Assembly: GCA_008508345.1 (NCBI GenBank)
Contig: QNGE01001275.1
Span: forward strand, 109,160 to 173,159
Direction of reading: 5' to 3'
DNA length: 64,000 bases
From: Paragonimus westermani
Taxonomy: Eukaryota > Platyhelminthes > Trematoda > Plagiorchiida > Troglotrematidae
The first letter of the stretch is position 1. The number at the start of each line of letters is the position of its first letter. Below the pieces are notes generated by a model. That model had not been told where the DNA came from. It was given only the letters and a program-made list of their open reading frames with translations, and searched no databases. Shown here one piece after another: positions 1-10,023 of the stretch. The translations under genes and the position numbers were made by a program.

Positions 1-260
1 GTTCGTAGGATACTCCGGTTACTTGAGCCGTGATAAGTGCACTCAGGAAGAAGTTCGTGTTGCGCGTCGATTCAAGTTTCTCGCCCCTCATTTTCGTCCG
101 AGAGCGAAAGAGCTTCCCTTACCAGAGCACCCCGGCTCACCAAACTGAAGATTCTTCTTTCTGTGATGTTCCCGATGAAAAGATGTCAACTTCTCCATTT
201 GACTGCGTACACCTGGTATGCCTTGGGGTAATGAAGCAGACGTTGACATAGTCTGCCCGT
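1..260 (+). pseudogene. Cut-and-paste transposase relic (CACTA/EnSpm-like animal family), 3' part
   Basis: Frame from base 2 gives GYSGYLSRDKCTQEE and then VARRFKFLAPHFR. After a +1 shift, the frame ending at 251 gives SPFDCVHLVCLGVMKQTL. I recognise GYSGC-x-KCTQEG, then FP-x-DYMHLVCLGVMKKL, as paired landmarks of a large animal transposase-like family. Here the paired motifs are in the right order and spacing but in two frames, and the copy stops at 251, so it is dead. The 5' part lies outside the window. The exact superfamily (EnSpm or a related group) is from memory. The transposase reading itself is fairly safe because of the CVHLVCLGVMK block. Confidence 0.6.
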
Positions 261-1419
261 CAGAGCTTGTTTTCGCACAGTCTGCTCATCTTGTATCTTA
301 ACTTCCGGACAGTTATTTATGTGTGCCCCGATTTCATTTGCGCTCGAACGCCTCGCCATCACGGCACTGTTGTGTTTGGACACACTCAGGTGAACCGTTA
401 ACCTCAAGACTTGTACATTTGGTGGATTCAATATCAAGGTTTGCTGTTCTTATCCTACTTGGTTTACACTAATTTTCTCCTGTCCTAGCGACTCATTAAT
501 GGGAAGCTGGCCTTTTTGCCGGCCTTCTTCTACGGATCCTAATCGGTTGCTCAGCATGCTAACAATGCATAGACGCTTGCTTCCCCACGGGCGCGACCAC
601 CCTAGACCCAGTGTGTCAACAAACGATGCGCGTAGACTAAGCACAGCTCGTAGAACTACTAAACGTCCAAATTTAACACTTTGGGGACCCCCGCCTAGCC
701 AAAATTCTCGTGAGTGCCGTTAGAGACAGGTCAGTCGGTGGGCAACCCCTAGTTAGATTATGAGAGTCCGACGGTAATTGAGCAGAATACTGTACAGCTT
801 GTTTTTTACTGTGTTTCCAGTCTGAACGGTCCACCTCCGGTCACTTGAATACATACCCATCTGTAGTCACGCTACTTACTAGCAGTGGAAGTACCAACTA
901 CCCACAGGTTTTGGAAAGTGTTACTGGGCACGTAATCACTTTACGCCCACGTGCCTGATGATTACTCACCTCTCCAATACGGAGAGGATGCAATTACATG
1001 AGTGGAAGCTGTCCGATTTTCTACTTCATAGTAGTGTTGAATCGCCGTGCGGAGACTGAACGGTGGGTTTTCTGTCTAAACGTGTCTGGATATCCTTTCA
1101 CCCAGTTGAGTGGCAAAGTTCTCGCCCGGTAAACTTGTGCGTGCTAGGAACGTTCCTCATGGGCTGCACAGCTTCTCACTGGAGAGACCGTTCATCAATG
1201 AATTTTAGAGCGTTGGCCCATGTGCAAACGTGGCGATTGACGTTGCTTCAGACAGGGCCTTCGGTGACGGTTTAGACTGGTGAATGCACGGCTGGGTGGG
1301 ACATGTGTAACGCGTCAAAAATTTGGCAGCGGAAAGTCAATGAAATAACCGGGTGGGCACTGTCTTTTGAAGCGCAGCAAATAATCATCCCTTCTGAATA
1401 ATCCATGGGAACACTCTGT
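261..1419. other. No gene recognised
   Basis: GC-richer than the right half of the window. Frames are short and broken. A weak HEWKLSDFLLHS-like string near 990-1030 (plus) could be a further piece of the transposase at 1-260, whose family has a WKATEFRQFLLYTGP block downstream, but I cannot support it. No LTR could be delimited for the gypsy relic that follows. Confidence 0.4.
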
Positions 1420-1559
1420 CTTCCTATACCCGGGTCACCGTTCTCTGCAGATACGATCGCTCCCAGATCGACTGGGCTGTCTGCTGTGCTCGTTGAAGCA
1501 CTGGTGCGCGTGAGTGCGTTGCGGACTTGATTTACAATACCTGAAGTGTGACGGATACC

Positions 1560-1970
1560 TGTCGTGAATTGAGCAATATAATCCGGGTGGCGGATCTCTC
1601 TGGGGGGAATACCCGTCGGTTGCCGAGCGTAGAGCGTATGTTAACGGCTTATGATCCGTGAGATCAACAAAGTCTCCGCTTTTAAGGACATGTTGAAAGT
1701 GGTGGACGCCGAGGTATAGGGCTAGCAGTAGTTTCTCGAGAGCAATATATCGCGACCTTGTTGATTGCAAAAGCATAGAGGAAAGGGCTGGTGAGCACCA
1801 AACGTCGCCGAGTTGCCACTGCAGGATGGCTTTTACAGCCACGTCTTACAAATCCACAGTTAGCAGCGTAGAAGTGATTATGTAACATCGATAATATGTT
1901 GACGATAGCTGTTTTCGGACTGATGAAGGCCCTTCTGGCGTCAGATGTAGATGGAAGTGTGCGTAGCCTG
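1560..1970 (-). pseudogene. gypsy RNase H and linker relic
   Basis: The minus frame from 1842 reads RYIALEKLLLALYLGVHHFQ, then LTDHKPLTYAL (TDHKPL at about 1642-1659). This matches gypsy RNase H (YSxxxxELLAxxxAxxHFRxxLxGxxFxVxTDHKPLTYAL). Just upstream the codons around 1845-1855 resemble the TVDxSDxAxGAxLQQ catalytic start. Downstream, in another frame, QFTTGIRHTSGIVNQVRNAL is the linker that normally ends in VADALSR before integrase. The domain removes RNA from the RNA:DNA hybrid. Confidence 0.8.
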
Positions 1971-2089
1971 CCTCTGAGCAGGCCGGTGGGCGGCTGCGTT
2001 GGATGAGCACAAATAGGAATGAAACGGCGATTAAAATTCACCAAGTCATCAAAACAGCGAGATTGTCGGAACGATGTGGATTCCGGGTA

Positions 2090-2690
2090 TTCCGCTAGTG
2101 CTCGCAGTTTGTCGGGTAGAGGTTTGATCCCGCTTGTGGGTATACTGTGACCTAGAAAGGTTACGTGGGACATCCTGAATGAGCAGTTAGCTGGGTGCAT
2201 GATCGCCGCCTGGTATGATGAACGGACGCATAATGAACGAGAGTGTGCGCAGTGTCCTTTATGTGATATGGTGGCCACCAATGTTTCATCTAAGTACCGA
2301 CAAACACCATCCAGTTCGCGACACATGTTGTAAGCAAAACGCTGGAGTGTATAAGCAGCGCTACTCAGACCCGATTACACGCACGAAAATTCTAAAATTA
2401 CAAACGGCGCTACGGCCGCAGTTTCAGAGATATCTCTTGGGCCACTGGAATCTGGTTCGAGCGCACTAGGTTGCCTTTTGGTGTATCCTATTTTCCCGAA
2501 AGTTCTGCCGTCAATTCCTGAATATGAGGAATCGAACACCTATCGGGCGCAGTTGCGTTGTACACCACTCGATAGTTGCACCACGGGCGCCACTCGCCGT
2601 CGGTCTTCTTGGGCGCAATGTGCAAAGGCGAGTTGGAGCATATGCTCAACTTTGACTGGGCCAGTTTAGAGTTTATCGGTAGCAAAGCGG
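2090..2690 (-). pseudogene. gypsy reverse transcriptase relic
   Basis: The minus frame 2685-2488 reads NSPLHIAPKKTDGEWRPWCN, then APDRCSIPHIQELTAELSGK, the N-terminal fingers of gypsy RT. The segment 2490-2330 retains pieces of the LVRAYxQIPVxxxDIxKTA block. From 2326 the frame gives MCRELDGVCRYLDETLVAT, where the catalytic Y-[IV]-D-D box is YLDE (2285-2296): the second aspartate is lost. Then comes FRMSHVTFLGHSIPTSGIKP, the thumb motif FLGHxIxxxGIxPLPxK. The enzyme would copy element RNA into DNA; the altered box and frameshifts make it inactive. Confidence 0.85.
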
Positions 2691-2879
2691 CATGGACAAC
2701 TGTGAACTGGTGGCCATCGTGTGATGATGTGATGCGCGATATCGGTTGTCACGGCAGCTAGTTTGTTAGCGGGGCGGACCAGTTGAAGGAATCCGGATAA
2801 GAGTTTCCCACAAGGCTCGACGTCTTTTGTCGAGGTTTCGACTAAATATCACCGACGTGCGTCAGGCGGTAAATCAAAA

Positions 2880-3060
2880 TATCAGATGAAATCGATACCA
2901 ATAGGGAAGAAAACCCGTCGAAAATCACATCAAACACCAAATTTTAGGCTCTACGGTCAACGGCCAAAAGTTCTCGCGGTATATTGCCAGATACTGGTCG
3001 CCCACATGTTACTGACTGCGAGTGACACTAACCCCCGCTCCTGTATCGATGAAGAATTGC
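2880..3060 (-). pseudogene. gypsy aspartic protease relic
   Basis: On the minus strand, FIDTGAGVSVT is encoded at about 3020-3054, with the catalytic DTG at 3040-3048. This matches the LVDTGAxVSVxP active-site loop of gypsy proteases, which cut the gag-pol polyprotein. A stop follows within a few codons and the rest of the fold is not readable as one frame. The position between gag and RT is the expected one. Confidence 0.65.
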
Positions 3061-3259
3061 ATTTTGGAGGCCGAGCCCTTCAGAAGGAAACGAAGACTGT
3101 TTGCGTGGCATGTGGCGGCCGTAACCAACACACGCCGGACTGCTAGTTAAAACGTTTGATACCAAGATGGTTACATGGTGATTTACATTGTCTAGCGTTT
3201 TTGCCTTACGCATTCTGTTACCAACAAGGATCGCTAGTCTTTGGTCCGGGCGGTGATCA

Positions 3260-3893
3260 GGCACGAGTCGGAGGAATTCCGGATGGTGACCTAGTAAGCT
3301 GAGTGCTGTCTTAAGGACCGCCAGTTCACTGAGCTACCTCGGCGTTTGGTTCGAAAGAATTGCGTTGACGACATTCAAGTCTCTCACACAGGGCCTCTAC
3401 CTCGGCGCTCCTTACGGACAACAAACTATTCGCGGGACTGCTGGAGGTCACTTCCCGCCCAACTAAGGGTGACGGTGCCGTACCCCGAGAAGGCCCACGT
3501 ATGACATCGACCGAGGCCGTTAATTCACTCAATGGACGCGAGGATAACACGCATAACAGTCCCTGTGTACACTCAGGCAGTTGCTGCATCCACAACTCTT
3601 GCAAAATCGACTGGCAAATGCGATTTACCCACTGCATGTCGCTTTTCTCGCAGGAGAACCGTTGGCTTGTCACCCAACTGTAACCGCTGGGACAGCCGGT
3701 AAAGACACGCTCTATCCGACGGCTGTGTTCTTTTAAGAGTAATCCGCTTGGACGACTCATTACGACCGGCTGCTTGATCTAGTAAGATAACGCTGACCAG
3801 GTTAAGCACATCTCGAGGATGGTGTGGTATGAACTGCCAAAACTCGTTCGAGTCACCTTTTATGCGCCCGTTGCTAAGCTCTATTTTCAACAT
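3260..3893 (-). pseudogene. gypsy gag relic
   Basis: Two overlapping minus frames (3893-3573 and 3760-3326) together read as a gypsy capsid. The landmarks are FWQFIPHHPRDVLNLVSVIL, then LYRLSQRLQLGDKPTVLLRE, matching the family pattern LLTxEELGDRKPSQLLRxM. Next come LQELWMQQLPECTQGLLCVL and LSELTASVDVI, matching LRELFLQRLPxxVQxVL and LxELAELADKI, and then EVEALCERLECRQRN. A frameshift falls near 3600-3700. Gag forms the virus-like particle and binds element RNA. The degenerate CVGYGRHMPRKQ near 3110-3150 may be the remains of the nucleic-acid-binding Cys motif. Confidence 0.75.
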
Positions 3894-3900
3894 GACAACC

Positions 3901-4831
3901 CCGGCCGTGGATCGAGATCTGCAAAAGTAGAATCAGTTAGATTGGTCAATGATATGAAATGCGAATATTCTGACTTGATCTCCCTAATGCCCATAGCGAT
4001 TGGAGGAATTCAAACGGGATACATGATGTCTATAAACGTATAATTACACACTGTACGCATCCGAAACGTAATATAAGAGGCGGATAAATATACCGAACTA
4101 GAATGTGAGCTATAATATACGAGTGAAACAGGCCCAAAAATGTATAAAAATAAATGAATCAAAGTTGGCCGGTTTCCAACAGCACAACGAATAAACAAGG
4201 AGTATACTGCTGACATGCGAAGCCGGCATAAGAGCCGGCGAATAACAAAACGAAATCGCAACACAGTGGGGTGACAAGTTAGTACACGATGGAGACGCGC
4301 GTTTGAGGTCCCGAGGTACTCTTAGGTGTCGATACTCGTTCAAACAACCATTTGAGTACAAAAAGTGTTGGAAACAAGAGCACAAATAACAATCGTAAGT
4401 GTAACGTAGTTAGCAACAAACATATCGGGTTGGTATACATTCTGGATGTCCTCGATTGAAACTATCGACCGACTTTCCGACTGGACTAAGCTTAGCTTAA
4501 ACGACCACAGAATCCGGGATTACCAGAGGTGCTCAGGCAAACACAAGGTTCTAGTGACTAACTGGGGAAAAATAAAAATGGACCTCGATGTTGGATGCAC
4601 CAACTGTAGGCAACTCAAATATAAGCACGGATGGCTACAAGTGTTCCATTTGTGTCGAAAGTTTTGGTGGTACCAACAACACCACGCCGCACCGAGAAAG
4701 TCAGATCCAACACAGCTATTTGGTTGGTGCGCCTTAAACTGGTCGACCCGCTCAGCCATAAAATTACACATTTTCTCTAACTAAAGTTTCAAGTCATGGT
4801 TTCCGCCAGCCGAAAATGAAAAGGGGGACGA
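3901..4831. other. No recognised gene; one 112-codon frame
   Basis: The longest frame is 4446-4784 (plus, 112 codons). It has a few Cys/His residues (CTNC, then FHLC) but no family I know, and its codons are not convincing. Alternative frames over 4590-4700 also show a CSIC string. I treat it as chance or as unrecognised repeat sequence. Similarity to the LINE copy at 30502 begins at about 4832, which marks the right edge of this block. Confidence 0.4.
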
Positions 4832-5930
4832 ATTAATCGACAACGATCAGGCTGTTGCTGATGAAGCCATTAATAAGAGCGTGGTGGATATACTGGTATG
4901 ACCTACCTGACCTGAACCTAATGTAATGGTCGTCTCCTCACTGACGGTGTATTCTGAGCAAGTTGGTGATCTACTAATCTCAGTCGGCCAGCGGATTCAC
5001 AGTCGCATACATCGCAACGCCATATAGTCACGTCACCGTGACCTATTGCACCGATAGTTCCATTGCGTACCGCTCGATTTCGTTCTCGACCGCGCAACAA
5101 TTGTTCTATGAACTTTCGGACGCTCGCCTGGATCGTATTCCTCCGGACCGTCCGGTTCAACGTCAAGTCTTCCGAACATTGAAAATCAATGTGACAGTTT
5201 GAAAGACTTACCGCACAAAATCCTGGTATCTCCGCTTTGGACCGCCAAGAATTCACTTACCTGATTTCACTTGCCTCAAAGAGCAGCTGCTTTGGGATGT
5301 GATTATCGCCCATTAGACGGAAGTGACCGAGACAACGGAGCTGATTCAGCGTCTGTCCGTTCGCCGCAGTATCTCAGAGTTCGGAACCATATCCAATTAC
5401 CGAATTCCCAAGATGCGCCTCAACCATTGCACATGGAAGCGGTTCAGACGGCTCAAATTCTGCTGACACATTGTTCACGTCGCATTGCTGCACTACAGTA
5501 TTGATGGCACCAGCTGGCGTGAGACACACAGCTTGATGGCTATCTTCAGGCTATGGTTGTTTCAGATGCGCTTTACCGCTTGCCGAAGGCAGCACTAGCC
5601 TTCGCCAGTCGCGCTCTCAACTCGCGGTGCACGGACAAATCTATCAAAAAATTGCTTCCCAAGTGGCAAAAGTTCTCGCAGCTTAGAACAATGTATGGAT
5701 GGATGTGGATTTGTGGTGGAGATGCACAAGCAGCACCCTCACCAGGAGAAGGCTGAACGAAGGAGAGTGTTGCTGTACAACCCAAACTCGAATGCTGCCA
5801 ACGTTAAGGCCTCAGCAAGATATTGTGGTACCTCCTTGCTATATGCCAGCAATGCACTGTTATCTGTGAACCAAAGCTTGCGTACCGTTGAGGTATGTAA
5901 CCGGTTTGGGGCGCCGATAAGTTGGATACT
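4832..5930 (-). mobile_element. LINE family B, 5'-truncated copy 1 (RT C-terminus, zinc finger, 3' end)
   Basis: Minus strand, from about 5930 down. LWFTDNSALLAYSKE is the RT catalytic region, with FADD changed to FTDN. Then come SCENFCHLGSNFLIDLSVHR (the YLGS block), a broken CLNRF-x-CLRRILGI / VPNSEVLRR / LRWLGHV section, and a continuous frame at 5256-4918 with EDLTLNRTVRRNTIQASVRK and WRCDVCDCESAGRLRLVDHQ. The last is the C-terminal C-x2-C...H zinc-finger-like tail typical of these LINEs. The DNA is nearly collinear with 30502-31650, including the 3' untranslated end near 4832-4930. 5' truncation is usual for LINEs. This copy is dead. Confidence 0.8.
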
Positions 5931-7751
5931 TAACATGCGCCCGACAAACATACATGCATACATCCCTACATGCACATATGAACTATGATCTGCCTGACCA
6001 AATGACAGTTCGGGTTCAGCTGTCGCTCACCACAACTGGCGAGAAATGGTGGAGAACAGAATATTACACCGGAGAAATATAGGATGAAGAAAAAAGTGGA
6101 AATGTACGAAGGATTGGAGGTTTTTTAAAAGTTCTCTATCCACACACACTCTTAAGCTTTCGCCGTCACTGGACTGACGCTGTTTCTTTTCACGGATAGT
6201 CATCTGACCAGTTTAAAAATTAGACGATAGAATCAACGTATGCCGGAAGCGACGATGTCTACCCGGCGTTCATAGGAGGCGAAAAAGTTACGCAGAAAGT
6301 GGTAGAATCGTACACTTAAAGTGAATGTTTTGGCAAATTATGACGATTTAGCTTGCGTAGTTTACGCTTTGAATCCACTGAGGAGGATCACTTTGGAATA
6401 GTCAGTGGAAAGAGAGAATCAGTCCGTTCGTCGCAACTCTGTTTAGCGGTTCAGTTGACGTCAATTGCTGACGCACAGTCATTAAGCAACATAAGAGCAC
6501 CTGCTACACTTCAAGCATTCATGGCGTAAGAGTTGTATTTGATTTAAGATCACGGGATCTGATGTTCGAATTGACTGAATCCGACTTCAATGCTTTTAAG
6601 TTCATGTTGCTTTTTGAATAACTTCGTGAATATTCAGTTTCATCTTCCAAAGGTTAGAAGATGTTGGTACCTAAATAGCAGAACGAAGTCTCACGGAAAA
6701 CTGGCATTAGTTGCCTACCAGGTGTCCAGTGCACGCTACAGTACACACTACAATAACATAACATTGCTACTATCTACCTTGTTGAAACCGGTCAAGTTAG
6801 GCGGTCTCGGGTTCTATAAACCTGCTAGATGCATTATGGAAAATTGTCGTTCTTTTACTTCCCCTTGTTTCTAATGACACTTTTCGTGCATGGACGTTTC
6901 ATCAACAACAGGCGCACCTATATGCCTGCCTCTTTTGGGTCCAAATAAATTTCAAAAGAGAATGAAAAATTACCTGACGCTTGCTTAGTTACGGACGCGA
7001 CTAATCGAGGCCTATTATATTGACAGACGTTGGGGGTAGGTCAAGCCAAGGTTGACAAAACCATAGTCGTTCTCGATTGGTTGCTTTAGCATTTCAAGGA
7101 GACGTTTTCTGGCCCTGCATGTTACAAATACTCCCCTACCTAGCTTTCACAGTAGCGTTATATTAGTGCTGCAAATGTCAGTCCGCACGTGTATCTCAAA
7201 ATTGTGAATTCTCACGACAAACTGTGATCAGATATTGTTTTTCTCACACTGTTTAGTGCTTTCTACTAGGCTCTTGAGTTGAAAATCTTCTATAGTCATA
7301 CAGTTTTGAAATCGCACTCTTATTTTCCCCATTTGTTTTAAACGGCCATATTTGGGCTGCGGACATTTTAATTCCATAAGTTCAAGGTTGAATGTTAAAG
7401 CGCGGTTCCTTTAAGTTAAATGTTATTGTCTTCTATATATTGATGAAAATCACCCGCAGGGAGTGAAATCTGCCGTTAGACGGCGATAAAATGAAAAATC
7501 ATTGAGCACTGGACGATATTTTCGTGGTGTCGCTCAGGAATGCGAAAGTCACCGAGTTCCATGACAGAGAGCCTCAGGAGTGTTAAAAAGATTTGTTTTA
7601 GTCGAATGCAAACCGGTTTGTCCTTCATTTGGCGCCGAGATCAAAATTAGCGATGGTAGGTGTTGTGACGGTACAAAGTAGTATCTTGTGAAGAATTTCT
7701 CCACGTGTGATCAATATTTGACCGATGTTATCTTATATTCCATTTTAGGTT
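5931..7751. other. No gene recognised
   Basis: Short broken frames only, the longest 94 codons at 6590-6874 (plus), with no motif. The 5' terminal inverted repeat expected for the Mutator-like relic starting near 7752 could lie here. I did not find a clear inverted partner by eye. Confidence 0.4.
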
Positions 7752-9061
7752 ATGGATTATTCACAGGGCTTCAAAGATGTCTTTGATGATCGCGAATTTG
7801 TTAGCTCCAGCGAGTTCAAAAGTTGTTTAGATAGGTACATGAAGGATCACATTGTTCTGTATGTGCTTGGTTGAAGCAAGAAATCAGGCAGTGGACGCTT
7901 GAAATATGACCACGTGAGTGTGATTGCCGTTGAGTTTACCTGTTAGACGGCGTTCCGTCGTATAAAACACAAGCGACGTAAGAGCGAAAGCCGTGGAGTT
8001 CGACGTGTTTAGTGAGTTCAGTTCAAATAATTCCCATTGCACATTTCCCGCGATACATGCTGCTAATCACGCTTTAACGTGGGTAAGAGGAATATCGTGT
8101 TGGCTGTTAGCTCTTTCACGTTGGAGCACAACCGCGGCCTAACTGCCTTGTTGTACGATGCACATCCAAGGGTTCGTCGGCTCACAGACAGTGAAGTGAA
8201 CAACTCAAGACATCTTTTTGAGCACAACACGCCAACTGCTGAGTTGAAGCAGTATGCTGCGGATGTTTATGGCAAGTATATAACTACCATGGATATTTGC
8301 AACATCCGTCAGTGATAAGTAAGTGGGTTAGTGTGCACTAATGTATCGGAAAATCTACCATAAATCCTGGATCATATAGAAAAAACGGCGTGCCGCGTGT
8401 CATCGGAGACGACAGCAATAGGTACACGCACATGTTTCGCACGAAGAGAGCAAATGCAGTTATTCAGACGGTTCCCTGACGTGGTAAACTTCGATGCCAC
8501 TCATGGGACCAACCGCCACAAGTAGGTCCTCCATCACTCCACATTGGTCAGTGTGGCCTAAAGCTGTATCAGTTCCTCGTTACAGACGGCATGGACCATG
8601 GACGACCCGTAATATACACCTACGTACGAAGTGAGAAATACGCATCTCTGCGTCATTCGTTCGAGACATTCCGGGAGATTATGGGGGAACACATACGTCT
8701 CAGAACGTTTGTGATGGATAAAATGGCGACCCAAATGCGAGCAGCACGAGTGGCCTTTGGGTGCGACATTATGTTATGTTACTTTCATGTTCGGGATGCC
8801 GTGAGGAAACGTGTAAGTTGTTGTAATAAACCTTATAATCACCATCCAGACGAATTCATTCAGAAGCCGGTATCTGTTTCATCGCATGACTACTTGCAAT
8901 TACTCTGAAGAGTGAGTGATCACCCTTGCCTATTCATTTCACAGGTTCAACCGGGATGTTGCAATAATCCGGCGGCCTTACCACATGCAGACTTCCCCCT
9001 TCTTCCGTCGTGGAATGCGAAACAGCCAAGGTGGGAAAAGAATGTTCACATGGGAGTGCCC
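7752..9061 (+). pseudogene. Mutator-like (MULE) transposase relic 1
   Basis: Plus-strand protein pieces lie in the order of a MULE transposase. 7752 onward: FKDVFDDREFVSSSEFKSCL, then SKKSGSGRLKYDHVSVIAVE, a FAR1/WRKY-GCM1-like N-terminal DNA-binding region with two stops. 8079-8315: VSSFTLEHNRGLTALLYD, DAHPRVRRLTDSEVNNSRHL and DVYGKYITTMDICNIRQ. 8430 onward: LFRRFPDVVNFDATHGTN, with the first catalytic Asp at 8494-8496, then a stop at 8524-8526. From about 8555: KLYQFLVTDGMDHGRPV. 8591-8908: TFVMDKMATQ, with the likely second Asp at 8717-8719, and LCYFHVRDAV, the C-x2-H motif (8777-8788). The enzyme would excise and insert the element by DDE chemistry. At least two stops and a shift make it dead. 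Confidence 0.8.
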
Positions 9062-9175
9062 TGTGGATATTGTGGTAACCCCGTTAATACGAATGGTTAA
9101 CGGTGCGATACGGACCAGTTATTTTTCCATGTGGAGTGCATGAATGATGATGACATATCACACTGCTCCTTCTGC
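9062..9175 (+). pseudogene. PHD-like zinc finger following MULE relic 1
   Basis: One frame (with TAA at 9098-9100) gives VPCGYCGNPVNTNG, stop, then RCDTDQLFFHVEC and ISHCSFC. Ligand spacing is C-x2-C-x10-C-x2-D-x4-H-x2-C-x8-C-x2-C. That is the C4HC3 plan of a PHD finger with the fourth ligand changed to Asp and a short last loop. PHD fingers usually bind histone tails. The finger lies about 270 bases after the transposase C-x2-H motif on the same strand, so it is probably the C-terminal part of the same protein. A possible 33-nt intron at 8912-8944 (GTGAGT...ACAG) would lie between them. Confidence 0.55.
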
Positions 9176-9203
9176 ACAGGGCAGTTACAACCTTCCTCGC
9201 CAG

Positions 9204-9249
9204 GTAAGTTATTATATCATTAACTATGCATGTTCAGTTGTTTATGCAG
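9204..9249 (+). other. Possible 46-nt intron
   Basis: CAG|GTAAGT at the left edge, a TTAACTA branch-like sequence inside, and TTTATGCAG|G at the right edge. Very short introns of this size are known from flatworm genes. It follows directly on the PHD-like finger on the same strand. Its 3' end overlaps the first bases of the fold-back repeat. No transcript evidence; sequence signals only. Confidence 0.4.
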
Positions 9250-9618
9250 GTGTACCGGTAAGTCGGATGTGACTGCCTAATTATTGTTTCGCTGCGCATG
9301 TTCATACTTCTCCCTGCCACGAATATAAGGTGGTGGTGATTCATCCGCATCATATGCGTACACTGCAACGGCGACGTGCACAACTCCCACCACCCTGTCG
9401 TTTTGCGCATGAAACGGATGAATCACCAACACCCCATATTCGCGTCCGCCCAAAAGGACAGGGTGGTGGGAGTTGTGCGCGTCGCCGTTGCAGTGTACGC
9501 ATATGATGCGGATGAATCACCACCACCCTATATTCGTGGCAGGGAGAAGTATGAACATGCGCGGCGCGACAATAATTAGGCAGGCACATCCGACTTACCG
9601 GAACACCTGCATAAACAA
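9238..9618. repeat. 381-bp fold-back (large near-perfect inverted repeat)
   Basis: Left arm 9238-9405 and right arm 9451-9618 are reverse complements over about 168 bp with few mismatches. The outer ends are TTGTTTATGCAGG (9238-9250) against CCTGCATAAACAA (9606-9618); the inner ends are ...CACCCTGTCgTTTTG against CAAAAgGACAGGGTG. The 45-bp spacer 9406-9450 holds a diverged third copy of part of the arm (GGATGAATCACCAACACC against GGATGAATCACCACCACC in the right arm). Such a unit would form a long hairpin in DNA or RNA. It could be a fold-back/MITE-like element, a MULE terminal inverted repeat duplicated head to head, or an assembly artefact next to the gap. Confidence 0.85.
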
Positions 9619-9724
9619 TGCGGCGAACGGACGTGGCAGGCCGATTATACAATCACGTGGTTATCACCTGGAGCAGGCTCGTTAATCTCTACGCCAATTT
9701 GTTCCTATTCCATCACTAGTAGCA

Positions 9725-10023
9725 NNNNNNNNNNNNNNNNNNNNNNNNNNNNNNNNNNNNNNNNNNNNNNNNNNNNNNNNNNNNNNNNNNNNNNNNNNNN
9801 NNNNNNNNNNNNNNNNNNNNNNNNNNNNNNNNNNNNNNNNNNNNNNNNNNNNNNNNNNNNNNNNNNNNNNNNNNNNNNNNNNNNNNNNNNNNNNNNNNNN
9901 NNNNNNNNNNNNNNNNNNNNNNNNNNNNNNNNNNNNNNNNNNNNNNNNNNNNNNNNNNNNNNNNNNNNNNNNNNNNNNNNNNNNNNNNNNNNNNNNNNNN
10001 NNNNNNNNNNNNNNNNNNNNNNN
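9725..10023. other. Assembly gap (299 Ns)
   Basis: Run of 299 unknown bases. Everything on either side may be out of place by an unknown length. The apparent open frames crossing it have no meaning. Confidence 0.99.

Larger units (their letters stand above)
1420..3900 (-). mobile_element. Ty3/gypsy LTR retrotransposon relic (CsRn1-like gag-pol), internal region
   Basis: Reading the minus strand from 3900 down gives, in canonical gypsy order, gag, protease, reverse transcriptase, RNase H and the RNase H-integrase linker. All are interrupted by stops and frameshifts. Integrase is not seen below about 1435, so the copy seems truncated. No LTRs, primer-binding site or polypurine tract were found. 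The protein wording is closest to what I know of CsRn1-type elements of flukes, whose gag has a Cys-His-Cys-Cys motif. That subfamily call is inference; gypsy itself is well supported by the collinear domains. Confidence 0.85.

Noticed and set aside
1063..1275. 70-codon frame considered as continuation of the transposase at 1-260
   Set aside because: No block beyond weak resemblance; spacing and wording do not hold.
4446..4784. 112-codon frame with CTNC and FHLC as a zinc finger
   Set aside because: Cys/His spacing fits no known finger and the antisense is equally open.
9350..9685. Overlapping 67-100 codon frames on both strands
   Set aside because: They arise from the palindrome, which reads nearly the same on both strands.
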